Shown: piece after piece, positions 46,436-57,660 of the stretch
Position numbering within the stretch: position 1 is the stretch's first letter
Layout of the letters: each line of letters starts with the position of its first letter
DNA from: Castanea sativa
Lineage: Eukaryota > Streptophyta > Magnoliopsida > Fagales > Fagaceae
Length of the DNA: 64,000 nucleotides
Direction of reading: 5' to 3'
Assembly (NCBI RefSeq): GCF_040712315.1
Contig: NC_134020.1
Coordinates: forward strand, 48,469,751 to 48,533,750
Notes under the pieces: generated by a model
Database searches by the model: none
Seen by the model: the letters and a program-made list of their open reading frames with translations, nothing else
Told to the model about the DNA's origin: nothing
Made by a program: the position numbers and the translations under genes

Positions 46436-47921
46436 GTTATTAATACTTGGAAAATACTATATCATAATTATTTCACTTAAAAGTCCAATAATGAACAATA
46501 CTTTAAATTCTTAAACCTATTACTACAATATTACAAGCTCATAGAATTTATGAATTATCTATTCTCAAAACTCATGGCAATCATCTTATAAAAGCCCATG
46601 GAAAGTTATGATTATTTATCTTGGACCCATGAAATTTATTTATTTCATATCATATTATAAACTCATGTTCACTATTTATCTTACATCACAACATTCATAA
46701 TATCTATTTCCAAAACTCATGATAATTATTCACCTTACAAGCATATTATGATTATCTATAGAAAAACCCATGAGACTATCACATTATTCCACTATGGTGG
46801 TTGTTACCGTATTTTATTTGAAACCCATGGATATTACCTCTATTTAAAACCCACTGTAAATATTATTCTCAAGAAATATTAGAGGTCATTATTTAAAAGC
46901 CCCCAAATAAAATGTCATTTGCAAAATAATCCATTGCAAAATTATGAGAAACTATACAAGTTGTTATTTAAAACCCATGGAAATTAATACCCAAAACCTA
47001 TCATAAATATTTATTAAAGCTCATGGATTCATTTTATTTCTACTAACAACTAAAGCCCATATGGAATAAAAATCCATGGCAATATATGGTAGCTTTGTCC
47101 ATTTTGTAGGACTCACAATGAGAAAGCAAAAGGATAGGCCCAAGTGGAAAGAACCACCAAGTTAGAGGCCCACCAAAATACTCAGCTCTCGTGGCCAAGC
47201 CCAACATGAAATCTCAGCCAAAATAGCCCATGTGCGCAAACTGACCCTGCTAAAGAACTCCATTCAGTTCTGTCTTCTGCTGGAGGTCACCTCAAGAAGC
47301 AACTAAGCTCCCAAACCAAATTAGGAGTTGGCCACCTGTCCCACTGCCAACTCTGACGTGAACATACCAAAGGCTGACACCTAAAGGCTAATGGGCAATA
47401 AATACCCTTCTTCCCCAAGTTTTGGTCACAACTCAAGGAAGCCATAACCAAGACCTCCAAGCTCATGAAACTGTCAACCAAATAGTTTATTTTATTACTA
47501 AAAATGTATGTAATTGGTTCATGAACCAAGCCCATGAATCTTAAAGGGGAAAATTTGGAAACATGTGGTTTAGAAGGCATAAAAGGATCTCTAACAGAAC
47601 CCTCTGAAGTAGGCTTAAACTTTGACACCTAGCTTGGGGTGTTGAATCCTACTTCCTAGGATCCAAATCTCAGTTGTAACACTAGGATTCCTCCTTAATA
47701 CCTGCTTTAATCCCATTGGTTGAAAACATCTCAGAATTCTTAACATTTAATGCAAGATTATGGTGATTTTTACCCATGTGTGACATTGTCCAAAGAAGCA
47801 AAACAGCCCCAAAAGCAAATTTCTCATTTTAGGCCAAATCCTAGGATAATTAATTATGTTGTCCTGCCCCTGATCAGTCCTACATTTTTGGACTTTTGCT
47901 AATCAATTCCTTAAACTTAAC

Positions 47922-47930
47922 TATAAAAGG
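47922..47930 (+). promoter_or_regulatory. Candidate TATA box in the 4.6-kb LTR
   Basis: TATAAAAGG, the best TATA match in the LTR. A plus-strand promoter would transcribe rightward toward 50280. Confidence 0.35.
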
Positions 47931-50285
47931 TAACTACCATCAACTCATGGAGGACAACAAATCTTATCATAAAATTCCTCACCCATCATACTATTTTTAG
48001 TCCATAAGTCAATCCCTTAAGTTTAGAAACTAGACTTTAGTCCATAAATGCTCGTATACACTTACCCATAAACATCATATTCCATCTTCTCAGAAAATCT
48101 CAGCACCTTAAAATAGACACAAACCAACCCCTTTGAAATTTCTGACTTTCTTGCCACTTTGCTTGTGGTTCAACTCTCCCCAAGCTCATAAATCATTCCC
48201 CTTAGCCCACACGCACTTAGCTTCAAACATTCCCATTCTTTTTTTGCATATTCACTGCTGCGACTTAAATAATGCTCCCAAATGCAGCATTGTCGCGAAG
48301 TAATAACTCGGAAAGTTCGAGGTCAAATTCACAAGAAAAAGGGAATTGATTAGCAAACCACAATAGAATAAAACTAAAATAATAAAGTTTAACTAAAGAG
48401 ATTTTTGATAGTTTAGTAAAGGTAATTTAAATTGAGAAAAAAAAATAACAATATATTCAAGCGTTAAGGTTTAGGGATCTACACACAACACATCTATTGG
48501 TAGCCTTAACACTATTTATTTTATAACTCAACTAAAATTCATACGAAGGATGATCTTAGTCGGATGATTTAACAATAAAAATCAAGAATTAATTGTCTAA
48601 GGTAGTTTCATGCAACTGATTGATTTTAGGCAAAACAAAACTAGTGAATTAGTTCACAAGGAATACTAAGCATTTAACATGCCCGGAGTTTACGATAAAT
48701 CAAAGGATTATACAGAACTAAACACTTTTCTAGATGAGTAAAACAATCAAAAACATAAAAACATAAGCATTAAAACCAATAAATAATTGTTAAGAGCATA
48801 CCAATAAACGATTGGGTTTCACCCCTTGCCTTAGCAAGGCTTCTAAGCAAGCCATAACATAAATAAAATTCTAAAAACTGTAAAGAAACTTTAAGAAAAC
48901 CTAAATTATGTTCTACAGCAGCTCCCCCCTCTGAATTTTGCCCTAAAGAGCCTTTAAATAGGTCAAGGAATCCTATTACAAGTTGAATTCCCGATTAGAG
49001 AAAATCCCAGGTTTTTAGGCTTCACTTAACCAACGTTTTTGGCCCATTGAACTTCATAATTCAGACTTTTGGTAAACTAAAAAGTTGTAGCCATTTAAAT
49101 TAGCTTTCCAGCCCAACTTGAATTATCTCGATTGGAATCCTAATACTAACTGGTGCGCAAGCTGAAATCCTAATCCGAATTGGGCTTGGATTAGGTGCAA
49201 ATTTCTTTTGATTCCTTGCTCCAATTGGACTTGAATTTAATTGGGTTGGCCTTCTTTGACTTCATCATGGCCCTTGTAAAGTTAAAGTCCATTAGCTTTC
49301 TTCTTTGCACAAATCCACTTATTTAATTTTATTATCCTACAAAAGACAAATTCACGTATTAAAATTCAATTAAGCACAAAATTGATTATTTAGCATTATT
49401 TTAAAATCAATTATAAAACGCATGAATTAACTCAAAATAAGTATGATAATGCTTTTCTAATAATGATATAAATATGCAAAATTAAGCTATTATCATTCAC
49501 AGCCAATAAATGTTTCCTAATCAGTCACAAACAACTCTTTACCCATTAAAGCCTTAGCCTCAACATTAACTCCATCACACCACCACAAGCTTAAATACCT
49601 ACTCACTCAAAAATAGCCTCCACTACACCATTCATGCCCCACATATAGATATTCCAAAAATCTTAGTTCAATATGTGCTTCACTGAGCTGGAATCTCTCT
49701 CTCCCTTCATTCCATCCTATTTTTTCCTCTTTTATTTGTAATTATGAAGCCTTTAATCCTTGTTTATTGTTATTATGATGAAAGTCATAATGTTTTGGAT
49801 ACTATGGAAGTTTTTCCTTTTGTTGAACTAATAATAACAAGAAAAACATATGATTTTTACCATGTAAATACACTCATTAACCTGTCAGACACCTACCGCT
49901 GGAGGTCTGTCATATACACTGCTAGACCATTTTTCTCTTGTGTATTTTTCATAACGGACCCAATTTTATATTAACCAACTATAGAGGAAAGGCATAATTT
50001 TTACTTTGCAAATACATTTATTGATTTTCCAAATATCTTGCTTACCGCTAGACTATTATTTAAGAATTTGTTGCGGTGGGTCATCCTTTATGCTAGCTTA
50101 TCTTTGCAGAAGGTATTTTTGGGGCCTTATTATAATCTTTTTTGGATGCAACCTAGACCCTTAGTAAAATGGGTCTTTCACACTTCACTGATAGCCTTTG
50201 GGCCATGTTCCAAGCCTAAAGTCGAGTCTCAATCTTAACTCCCCTAACATCATATGGCAATGAAAAAAAAAAACCCAACAATCTC

Positions 50286-50505
50286 TCTAAAGGTTTTTTA
50301 TTTTTTGCTGATTTTTTTTCTTTCTTAGATAGTTGTAAGAAAAACAAAAGATAGTTGTAATACATTTTTCTCAAAAAAAAAAAAAAAAAAAAAAAAAAGA
50401 TAGATGTAATAAATAAGAAAGGAAAAAAATGCTCTAGAATTAAATAATTTGGTAAATGGTAAGTAATAAATGTGCAATAATACCATACATTTATTAGAAT
50501 CTTTT
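50286..50505 (+). repeat. Arm of an inverted repeat with 56397-56585
   Basis: Together with 45610-45655 this is the reverse complement of 56397-56585 upstream of the P450 (for example ATACATTTATTAGAATC here, GATTCTAATAAATGTAT there). The 4.6-kb LTR splits this arm. A 10-bp stem hairpin (AAGTGTAACT / AGTTACACTT) lies just beyond at about 50519-50545. Confidence 0.65.
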
Positions 50506-50656
50506 ATAGAGATAGGTTCAAGTGTAACTCCATAAAAGTTACACTTTTTATAGACCATTAGAGCCTGATTTTTGTTTTTGTTTTCAAATCAGTATAAAAA
50601 CAATTTTCAAAAAATTGAACTTGAAACTAGTTTTCAGCTAATAATTTTTATATTAT

Positions 50657-50909
50657 GAGTCCGTTTGGATAGTACTTATTGCTGAAAACTGAAAACTGAA
50701 AACACTGTAACAAAATAATTTTAAAATGTGTGAATAGTACCGCGGGACCCATTTTTAATGAAAAAGTTGCTGAAAAGTGAAATTTGTGGGTCCGTGAACA
50801 GTGCACGAATGCACTGTTCACAGAAGATTTAGTCAACACTTGCGGCTGGAGGAAAAAAAAAAAAAAACTTAAAACGCAGACGCAGGAATAAGTTTATCCA
50901 AACGCCCTC
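50657..50909. mobile_element. Short Tourist-like MITE, 253 bp
   Basis: Terminal inverted repeats GAGTCCGTTTGGATAGTACT and GAGGGCGTTTGGATAAACTT (right end, reversed), with TAT at both flanks. Interior has repeated TGAAAACTGAAAACTG and TGAACAGTGCAC motifs. Similar termini to the element at 30484. Confidence 0.75.
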
Positions 50910-51109
50910 TATATGTTTAGCTCCCACTTTTAAGAACAATTTTCAAAATACTAAAAAAAAAAAAAAATTGTTTGGAAGATCATTTCTATTTTTTGAGATT
51001 TTTTTTTAAAAATATTTACAAAAAGTAACGTGTAGAATTTATAGATTACTTTTTTTGTAGAATTTATAGATTACTTTTTTTGTGAATAACGATAAGTTTC
51101 AACTTTCAA

Positions 51110-51267
51110 TTTTTTTTTTATATAATATAGAAATTTTACTTTAATCTAATCTAAGTGTATATGTGTGTGAAACTCCCTCTTAGAGACTTAAACCCCGGCC
51201 CTTGCCCCACCAACCCACAAGCACTTATACTTGTGGAGTGACCAGCGCACCAAGGGTTTGCGGTGGT
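51110..51267 (-). mobile_element. tRNA-derived SINE, second copy of the 11129 family
   Basis: Same order as 11129-11288 on the minus strand: CCTTGGTGCGCTGGTCAC, then GGGTTTAAGTCTCTAAG, then a poly-A tail. Flanks contain ACTTTCAA and ACTTTTCAA, a weak target duplication. Confidence 0.75.
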
Positions 51268-51468
51268 ACTTTTCAAATTTGAAGTGTGAGAATTTTTTTT
51301 TTTTTTTGGTAATAAAGATAAACTCCTTAATTTAAGAGATAAAATAGTTTGGACAAATATGTAGGGTCCACAATTTTCAATTTATTTACAACTATGTCAT
51401 CAAAACATTTTTTGTATCCTGAAAACACCCTCTTAGTCGTTTTCAAAATCCTATTTTAAACCAGGAAA

Positions 51469-51625
51469 ATAGGATACAGTTAGTTCAACTAGTAAAGTCT
51501 CTGATAGTTGAATAAGAGATCTGGGGTTCAATGCTGCCTACACCAAAAACTGATTGATGTCTTGGTCTGATGATAAAGAGCATCATCAGGAGCGGACGTC
51601 ATAAGTTAAAACTCTCCAAAAAAAC
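51469..51625 (+). mobile_element. tRNA-derived SINE, second copy of the 40748 family
   Basis: Box A-like TTAGTTCAACTAGTAAAG and box B-like GGGGTTCAATGCTGC, then CTTGGTCTGATGATAAAGAG as in the other copy. Ends in CTCC plus A-run. Edges approximate. Confidence 0.7.
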
Positions 51626-51851
51626 AGTATTTAGAAAATATTAGTCAAACAATAAATTCAAGTGTGGGACCCACCATTTTAAGGATCGCAAAACAAAAAA
51701 AAATATTTAAATACATTTACCAAACATGCCTTTAATTTCTATGAGATCTAATACTTAAAAATAGTCAACTGCCACATCAGGAAAATTTAATTAAGGGCAT
51801 TTTTTCTCTCACCTTATTTATTACAACCTCTTTAAACATTATTTATTTTTT

Positions 51852-53109
51852 GGGTAAATTACAAAGTTGATTCCTATCATTTACACCATATGTCAATTTG
51901 ATCCTTAACCTTTCAATTGTGTCAATTTGGTTCCTAACATTTTCAGTACTGTGTCAATTTGGTCCATGTCATTATCCTTAGGATGAAAAAAGCCAATGTG
52001 TGAAACGGAATAATGAAAAATTATTTTCTATACCACATCAACAGCCAACTGTACCACCACATCAAATTATTTTTAAAAAAATAATAATAAAAAAAAAACT
52101 CAAATTATGTTGACAACAGGGAACACAAAAATCAAACACAAACGCAAACAAAAAGAAAATCACAAAAACCAAATTATGTTTCAATCTGTAATATTTTAAT
52201 TTACCTAATTAACAAAAAAGAAAAGAAATCAAGCTTAAAATTTTTCCCAGAAAACAAACATGGCCTTATCAAATTAAAAGGCCTAATTCTTTGTGATCTT
52301 TTCGGGTTTTTCCGCTAGTCTAATTCTTTTGCTCAATAGGTAAACTGCCAAGTCCAAGTTCTTGCCTCTTTCCTTTGGCTACTTTTTCCATTTTCAAAGT
52401 CTTTGGTGCCCAATGTTTGGGTCCTATTAGAATGAACTCGTCATGAAGTCCTAGGAAGGTCTCAATGTCCTATTTGTAAGTTTCGGTTAATTGTTATTTT
52501 ATAATTCAAATCTAGGCTTTTTATTTGTTTTTAGCTTGAATATGGATTTGTCCATGTTGCGTCCTTGTCAAGCAGGGTGAAGGTTTTGGGTACCTCTTGA
52601 ACTTTGTGGAGGATTCGGCAGGCAATCTTAAGGTAGGGTCAAGCTTGGGCAGAATGGTGATGTTGCAGAGCTTGTTGGAGGAGATGCTGGACTCATGGGT
52701 GGCCGGTAACCTTGTCGACAGCACTGAGCCCAGGGCCATGACCACCATCTTCACCATCTTGTCTTCAATAATCCCGATTGAAACTCAGATTGAATTTTCT
52801 GGGAATAAATCGAATTTTCTGACGTGGGAAGATATTCGGAATTTGATATGGCTAGAGTGCTGAACATGATAATTTTGGGGGGTTTTAATGTAATATGACG
52901 TGGCAGTATAGTTGGCAGTTGATGTGATATGAAAAATATTTTTTTATCATTCCCGTTTGACACATTAGCTTTTTCCATCCAATAGATAACTGTAAAGACT
53001 AAATTAACACAGTATTGAAAAAGTTAGGGATCAAATTGACACAATTAAAATGTTAGAGATTAAATTGAAATATAGTGTAAAAGATAGGGACCAACTTTGT
53101 AATTTACCC
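51852..53109. mobile_element. Mutator-like element, 1,258 bp
   Basis: Long inverted termini starting GGGTAAATTACAAAGTTG at both ends, more than 100 bp with some decay. Flanks TTATTTTTT and TTATATTTT match at 8 of 9 positions. The interior 52500-52870 is less AT-rich, with frames on both strands (88 codons plus, 78 minus), and may be a captured gene fragment, but I cannot name it. Confidence 0.8.
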
Positions 53110-53518
53110 TTATATTTTTGATAGATCTCTGTGAACCTTTAGTGAGAGAATATTGTGCAATATTTATTTATTTTGATATATATCATTCAATATTTATTAC
53201 TAACTTCTTCTCTTTTTGTACTACTAACTTCTTAAATGTTTATTAGAGTGAGAAGAGAGAGAACAATCCAGAGAAGATGAATTTGCAGAGAAGGTGAATT
53301 AGAATTACAAACAAATTCTATTCGGATAAGGTTGTGATAGTTTATATCTTATCGTAATCTATATACAATTTGATAAGATTTGGTTTGAATTTTTTTTTGG
53401 GTAAATTACATAGTTGGTCCTTATCATTTACATCATATTTCAATTTGATCCCTAACCTTTTAATGTTGTTTTAATTTGGTCCCTGCCGTTATCTCTTGGA
53501 TGGAAAATTTTGATATGT

Positions 53519-53991
53519 GGGGGTGTAATCGGTGCGGTCCAACCGGTTTGAAGTGCGATTTTTCCACCAAACTAAAATTTTCAATTTTACCAAATTTGGT
53601 ATCGACACCGAACCATAAGGGAGGAACACCAACACTGAACTAACTGGATTTCAATTGGTTTAGTTCTACCGGCTTTCAGTTGCTTCCAATTTCTTAGAAA
53701 CCAAACAGATCAAAGGAAAAAAAAAAAAAAAAGACTATTTCCCTTTGCTTTCCTACATTTTCTCAGCACCCAAACACCAAGCACCAAGCAAACAAAAAAA
53801 AAACTCAAAATCATGTATATATTCAGAGAACATACCAAAATAAGAATATATATATATATTTCCCTTTGCTTTCCCAGGTTTTCTCACCACCCAAACACCA
53901 AGCACCAAGCAAAGTAGCAAACACAAAAAAAAATAAAATAAAAAAGAGAACGGCGAAGAAGCATACCGGCGAAGAAGTGTACTGAAGCAAC

Positions 53992-54044
<53 letters not shown>

Positions 54045-54497
54045 GGAGGCATGACACTATGACAGAAAGAGAGAGATGGGGAGGAAGAGAATGACTAGAG
54101 AGGGAGAGGGGAGAACGACTGTTGCTAAAGTGAGAGAGAAATGCTAAAAAATAGGGTTAGTACTTAGTAGGGTTATAAAGAAAACCCAAAACGACGTAAT
54201 TTTGGTAATAAGGAGATAAAAAATAAAAAAGCTCTTACTTGGTTTGAACTTAGGGTTACTAGTGGGAATATGTGTGTCCTTGCCACTAAGATACCAGGGA
54301 AATTTCTTGATATAATGTGTATAAATTAATATTTAATATATTTCGGTTCGGCTTCGATCGGGTTGAAATATTTGTGTTGGACACTAAAACAGAAACCGAA
54401 ATTTTTAGTTTCCATAAAATGAAAACCGAAATTGAACCAAAATTTTGGCAAAGGTTCAACCGGTTTTTTCGGTTTCTCAGTTTTGGCACACCCCTAT
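53519..54497. mobile_element. Nested hAT-like element
   Basis: Begins GGGGGTGTAATCGGTGCGG and ends TTTTGGCACACCCCTAT, flanked by TGATATGT and TGATATAT. ACCGG/CCGGTT repeats occur at both ends. A (GA)n microsatellite lies at 53994-54041. A duplicated stretch (CCCAAACACCAAGCACCAAG) occurs at 53767 and 53891. No transposase. Confidence 0.7.
53994..54041. repeat. (GA)n microsatellite
   Basis: A pure GA/AG dinucleotide run of about 48 bp. Other short runs occur at about 3668 (AT) and 58129 (GA), and a C homopolymer at 58207-58222. Confidence 0.95.
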
Positions 54498-54783
54498 TGA
54501 TATATCAAATGGAATAATAAAAAATAATTTTTCATGCCACATAAGATTTAAATAAATAAAAAATCAAATTTTGCAGATTACATCTCTCTCATCCTCACTT
54601 GCTTTGCAGATTACATCTCCCTCTCTTATCCTTCATCCTCACTCACTGGCTTTGCAGAATATTGCATTACATAATAAACATATGGACTAGTAATCAACAA
54701 CTATGAGATAATTAATAAACTAAAACATTTTGCTCTAGAAACAAAACAAAACAAAATTTTGTTTTAGAATTTTCCACCCAAAT

Positions 54784-55058
54784 CCTGTTGTTACATGGGT
54801 TCTCTTGCTTCTCCAAATCCTTCACTGTACCCACTTCCACTTCTGATAAATTAGCAAACGACTTTGATTTCCCAGTAAAGTGATTGGATAATCCCCTCCT
54901 GTGCACCAAATACCAAATCCAAATCACAACTTGTTCAAAAATCATCCCTTTTTCATAAAGAAAAAGGCAAAACTTTCACATGATAGAAATGAAATAATTG
55001 CTTGATGGGAAGGGAGTCTTCCAAAGAAGACACAGAACCAAGTCCTGGAAATTGCTCT
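54784..55058 (-). pseudogene. OXS3-like gene fragment captured in a MULE
   Basis: On the minus strand 55058-55002 reads EQFPGLGSVSSLEDSLPIK. After a 103-bp intron (acceptor GTGCACAG), 54898-54784 reads RGLSNHFTGKSKSFANLSEV then TVKDLEKQENP. This SLEDSLPIKRGLS-GKSKSF-VKDL-ENP block is the conserved core of plant OXIDATIVE STRESS 3-like nuclear proteins. The donor is GC (ATCAA-GCAATT). The N-terminus and the rest of the gene are missing. The retained intron indicates capture from DNA, not from mRNA. Confidence 0.75.
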
Positions 55059-55558
55059 GAACCTCTGTTGACAAAACGTCATCTTTTAGGATCGCATCCA
55101 CATCATTTCATAGCAGCTGATGAAACGACACCATACTTTGTTGGTGGCAAAGACGACACCTTGATGCTAAACATGGGACCACCTAGTAGAACTAGAACCT
55201 CCATCAACCACACAAGATAACGGTCTGCTCAAGATTGTTTTTTGATTTTACAGATTTACCCTCACCCTTGTCCTCTTCGTCTTCTTCCCCTTTTAGGTTT
55301 CCAAATTATTGAGTTGCTTCTCATCATTTACAAGAAAGACAAGGTGGGATGCGTAGGATAAGGAAGTAGTGGGTGTAGGTTAATATGAGAGGGAGATGCA
55401 ATTTGGGAGAGAGGGATTTTAAAATTTTCTTCAAACCTAAACTCTCGTGGGAACACACAATTTGGGTTTTTTCTTTTTTTAAAGTCTGACACGGTGGCAT
55501 AATTGGCAGTTAACGTGGCATGAGAATTTATTATTTATTATTCAGTTTGATATATCAG

Positions 55559-56396
55559 AATTTTTTTTTTTTTTTTTTTAGAGAATTTTAAACTTATGAC
55601 ATTTGTTTATGAGTTTAAAACACATTTATTCTCTTAGATATTCCAACAAACACCTCATTGGCACTATTTCAAATGATAGCACCAATCCACTGCCTATCCT
55701 TTGTTTCAAATAAATGCCAATAACATCAACAAAAAAAAAATATATATATATATGTACGTATACACAACACAAGTGAGGGAATGGAAGCACTATGATGTTA
55801 TGCCATAAGTCTCCATAGCAAGAAGGGTGAAATTTAAAATAAATTTTTTAAAAAAAATTATACCATAATGATCCAAAGAAAAGTAAAGTGAGAGAAATCA
55901 TGAATAAATAAATAAGTAAAGTGAGAGAAATCAATGGTTGAAATAAATATGGTGAGTAAAAAAAAACCCTTAAATAAATTTTGATGATGTGATAGTTGAC
56001 TATTTTTAACTATGAAATCTCATTTAACCCATCTCTTATTTTATAGTGTCATGTTAAAGGGTGGCCTTAAAGTAATTATTAATAAACCATTTTAAGAAAA
56101 TTTTGACACTACTCTCTTGTGAAATATAAAAGATGGTTTGATCATTTTTCTACAAAATGTTTCTAAAAATAGTTCATAACTAATGCCTTTGGGGCATTTG
56201 TTAAATTTTTCTTATTTTATATAAGGAAATGTTAACAGATGCCCTAAGAGCATCAGTTTAAGTACTTTTAGAAAATTTTATGGAAAAAAAAAAACAATGG
56301 ATTTTTTTGACTTTATATTTCTAATAAAAGTAATATTAAAATTTTCTTAAAATAATCTATTAACAAATGTCCTAAAGGCCATTAAGAATTATTGTT
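55559..56396. other. AT-rich non-coding DNA with small inverted repeats
   Basis: No gene. 56180-56390 contains GCATTTGTTA, GTTAACAGATGCCC and TAACAAATGTCCT in both orientations, suggesting remnants of a foldback element. A (TA)n run lies at about 55740. Confidence 0.5.
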
Positions 56397-56585
56397 GGAT
56401 TCTAATAAATGTATGGTATTATTGCGCATTTATTGCTTACTAAATTATTTAAATCTAGAGCATTTTTCTCTCTCTTATTCATTACAATTATCTAAGAAAG
56501 AAAAAAAATTATGCAAAAAGCAAAGCCTTTAAAGAGACTAAGCTTAAACAATAGTCCAACCGTAGAAATAGTAGCTATTATATTC
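56397..56585 (-). repeat. Intact arm of the inverted repeat (empty LTR site)
   Basis: Reverse complement of 45610-45655 joined to 50281-50505. It lacks the 4.6-kb LTR and so shows the pre-insertion sequence TTAGTCTCTTTAAAGG. It ends about 140 bp before the P450 start codon. Confidence 0.65.
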
Positions 56586-56722
56586 TCAAATCTCATACTA
56601 TCTCCATCTAAATAGTCCCCCCTTGATCTAGCTACCTAAAGATCAAGCCAACATGCAACCTCACATACTTGCATAATTTTTTTAACACACAAGTGTTTTT
56701 CCTACATCACCAAACAAAAAAC

Positions 56723-57660
56723 ATGAATCTGTTCTTTCTCTCATTACATTGGGTTCCAACCATCTTTCTTGTACTCATTCTCATCCTCTCTTTGTCATTT
56801 CTTTTGAAACAAAGGAAAGTGAAGAAAGCAGCCCATCTTCCCCCAGGCCCTCCAAAGCTTCCCATCATTGGCAACCTCCATCAAATTGGAAATGGATCAC
56901 TCACCATTCCCTATGGAATCTCTCTAAAAAAATACGGACCTGCCATGCTCTTACAACTAGGTCAAAACTAAGTTCTTGTCATCTCATCCCCACAAATGGC
57001 CAAAGAGGTGTTAAAGAACCACGATGCTGAGTGTTGCACAAAGCCTAAATTACGTGCCCAAAAGGAGCTCACTTACAATTTTTTAACCATTGCATTTTCT
57101 TCATACAATGATTTATGGAGACAAATGCGTAAACTTTTCATGACGGAGCTTTTCACTAGAAGTAAGATGCAATCCTTTGAGTGCACAAGAAAAGTCAAAT
57201 GTCACCCAATTGATGATTGACTCCATCGCTCAGAATTCGCCAAACTCAATTGATCGCAGTGAGAAAGTACTTACTTTAACATAATCCATCAAATGATCTA
57301 AAAAAAAAATACATACTCCATCATATATCACATAGCATTCAGTAGAGATTATGAAGAAATTGAGGGAGATAAGCTTAAAGTGCTCAATGAAGAAGCCATG
57401 CAAATATCAAGCATGATTTCGACTGTGGACATTCTTCCGCGGCTCGGGGGGATTGTGGATGCAATAATGGGACTTCCACGGCGGATTGAAAAATGTTATC
57501 ATAGATTTGATTCATTATTCGAAAGGTTGCTTGATGAACATCTTGATCCAGCCAGGCCAAAGTTAGAGCAGGAAGACATTGTTGATGTTATGCTAAAGAT
57601 TTTAAAGGATGAAAAAACTCATTTCATTCCAACAAAAGAACACATCAAAGCAGTTCTCCT
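56723..57660 (+). pseudogene. CYP71-like cytochrome P450, exon 1 pseudogene
   Basis: Starts [10 protein letters not shown] with a membrane anchor, then the proline hinge [21 protein letters not shown] at 56969-56971 interrupts LQLGQN. The frame continues (ISSPQMAKEVLKNHDAECCT, then YNDLWRQMRKLFMTELF), shifts near 57195, and reopens at 57380 (NEEAMQISSMIS, LPRRIEKCYHRFDSLFERL, then IKAVLL). GTAATC at 57661 is the usual single-intron donor. No exon 2 with the I-helix threonine or the heme-binding FxxGxRxCxG motif follows in the window. At least one stop and two frame changes. Confidence 0.88.

Larger units (their letters stand above)
45656..50280. mobile_element. Very long solo LTR, 4.6 kb
   Basis: Starts TGTTAGGGTAC and ends AAACCCAACA, flanked by GTCTC (45651-45655) and ATCTC (50281-50285). 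The flanking host sequence exists uninterrupted, as an inverted copy, at about 56397-56585 (minus strand reads TTAGTCTCTTTAAAGG). It contains a minisatellite, many AAAGCCCATGG motifs and TATAAAAGG at 47922. 48265-49505 looks like a separate nested repeat (TCGCGAAGTAATAACTCGG) but has no clear ends. LTRs this long occur in some gypsy lineages. Short frames inside (49744, 50038) are not convincing genes. Confidence 0.7.
53399..55558. mobile_element. Pack-MULE-like element, right terminus lost
   Basis: Left terminus GGGTAAATTACATAGTTGG is a close relative of the element at 51852. The right subterminal GTGGCATAATTGGCAGTTAA matches the neighbour's GTGGCAGTATAGTTGGCAGTT, but the last ~100 bp is replaced by poly-T. 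A hAT-like element is nested at 53519-54497, and an OXS3-like gene fragment lies at 54784-55058. Confidence 0.65.

Noticed and set aside
47287..47628. 113-codon minus-strand frame
   Set aside because: Lies inside the 4.6-kb LTR with no similarity that I can recognise; likely chance.
49744..50238. Two plus-strand frames (76 and 66 codons) as a small gene
   Set aside because: They fall within the bounded solo LTR, are separated by stops and have no splice support.
52521..52863. Opposed frames of 78 and 88 codons resembling a gene
   Set aside because: They overlap on both strands within a MULE. I considered a captured lipid-transfer-like or AAA ATPase exon but no conserved motif held up.
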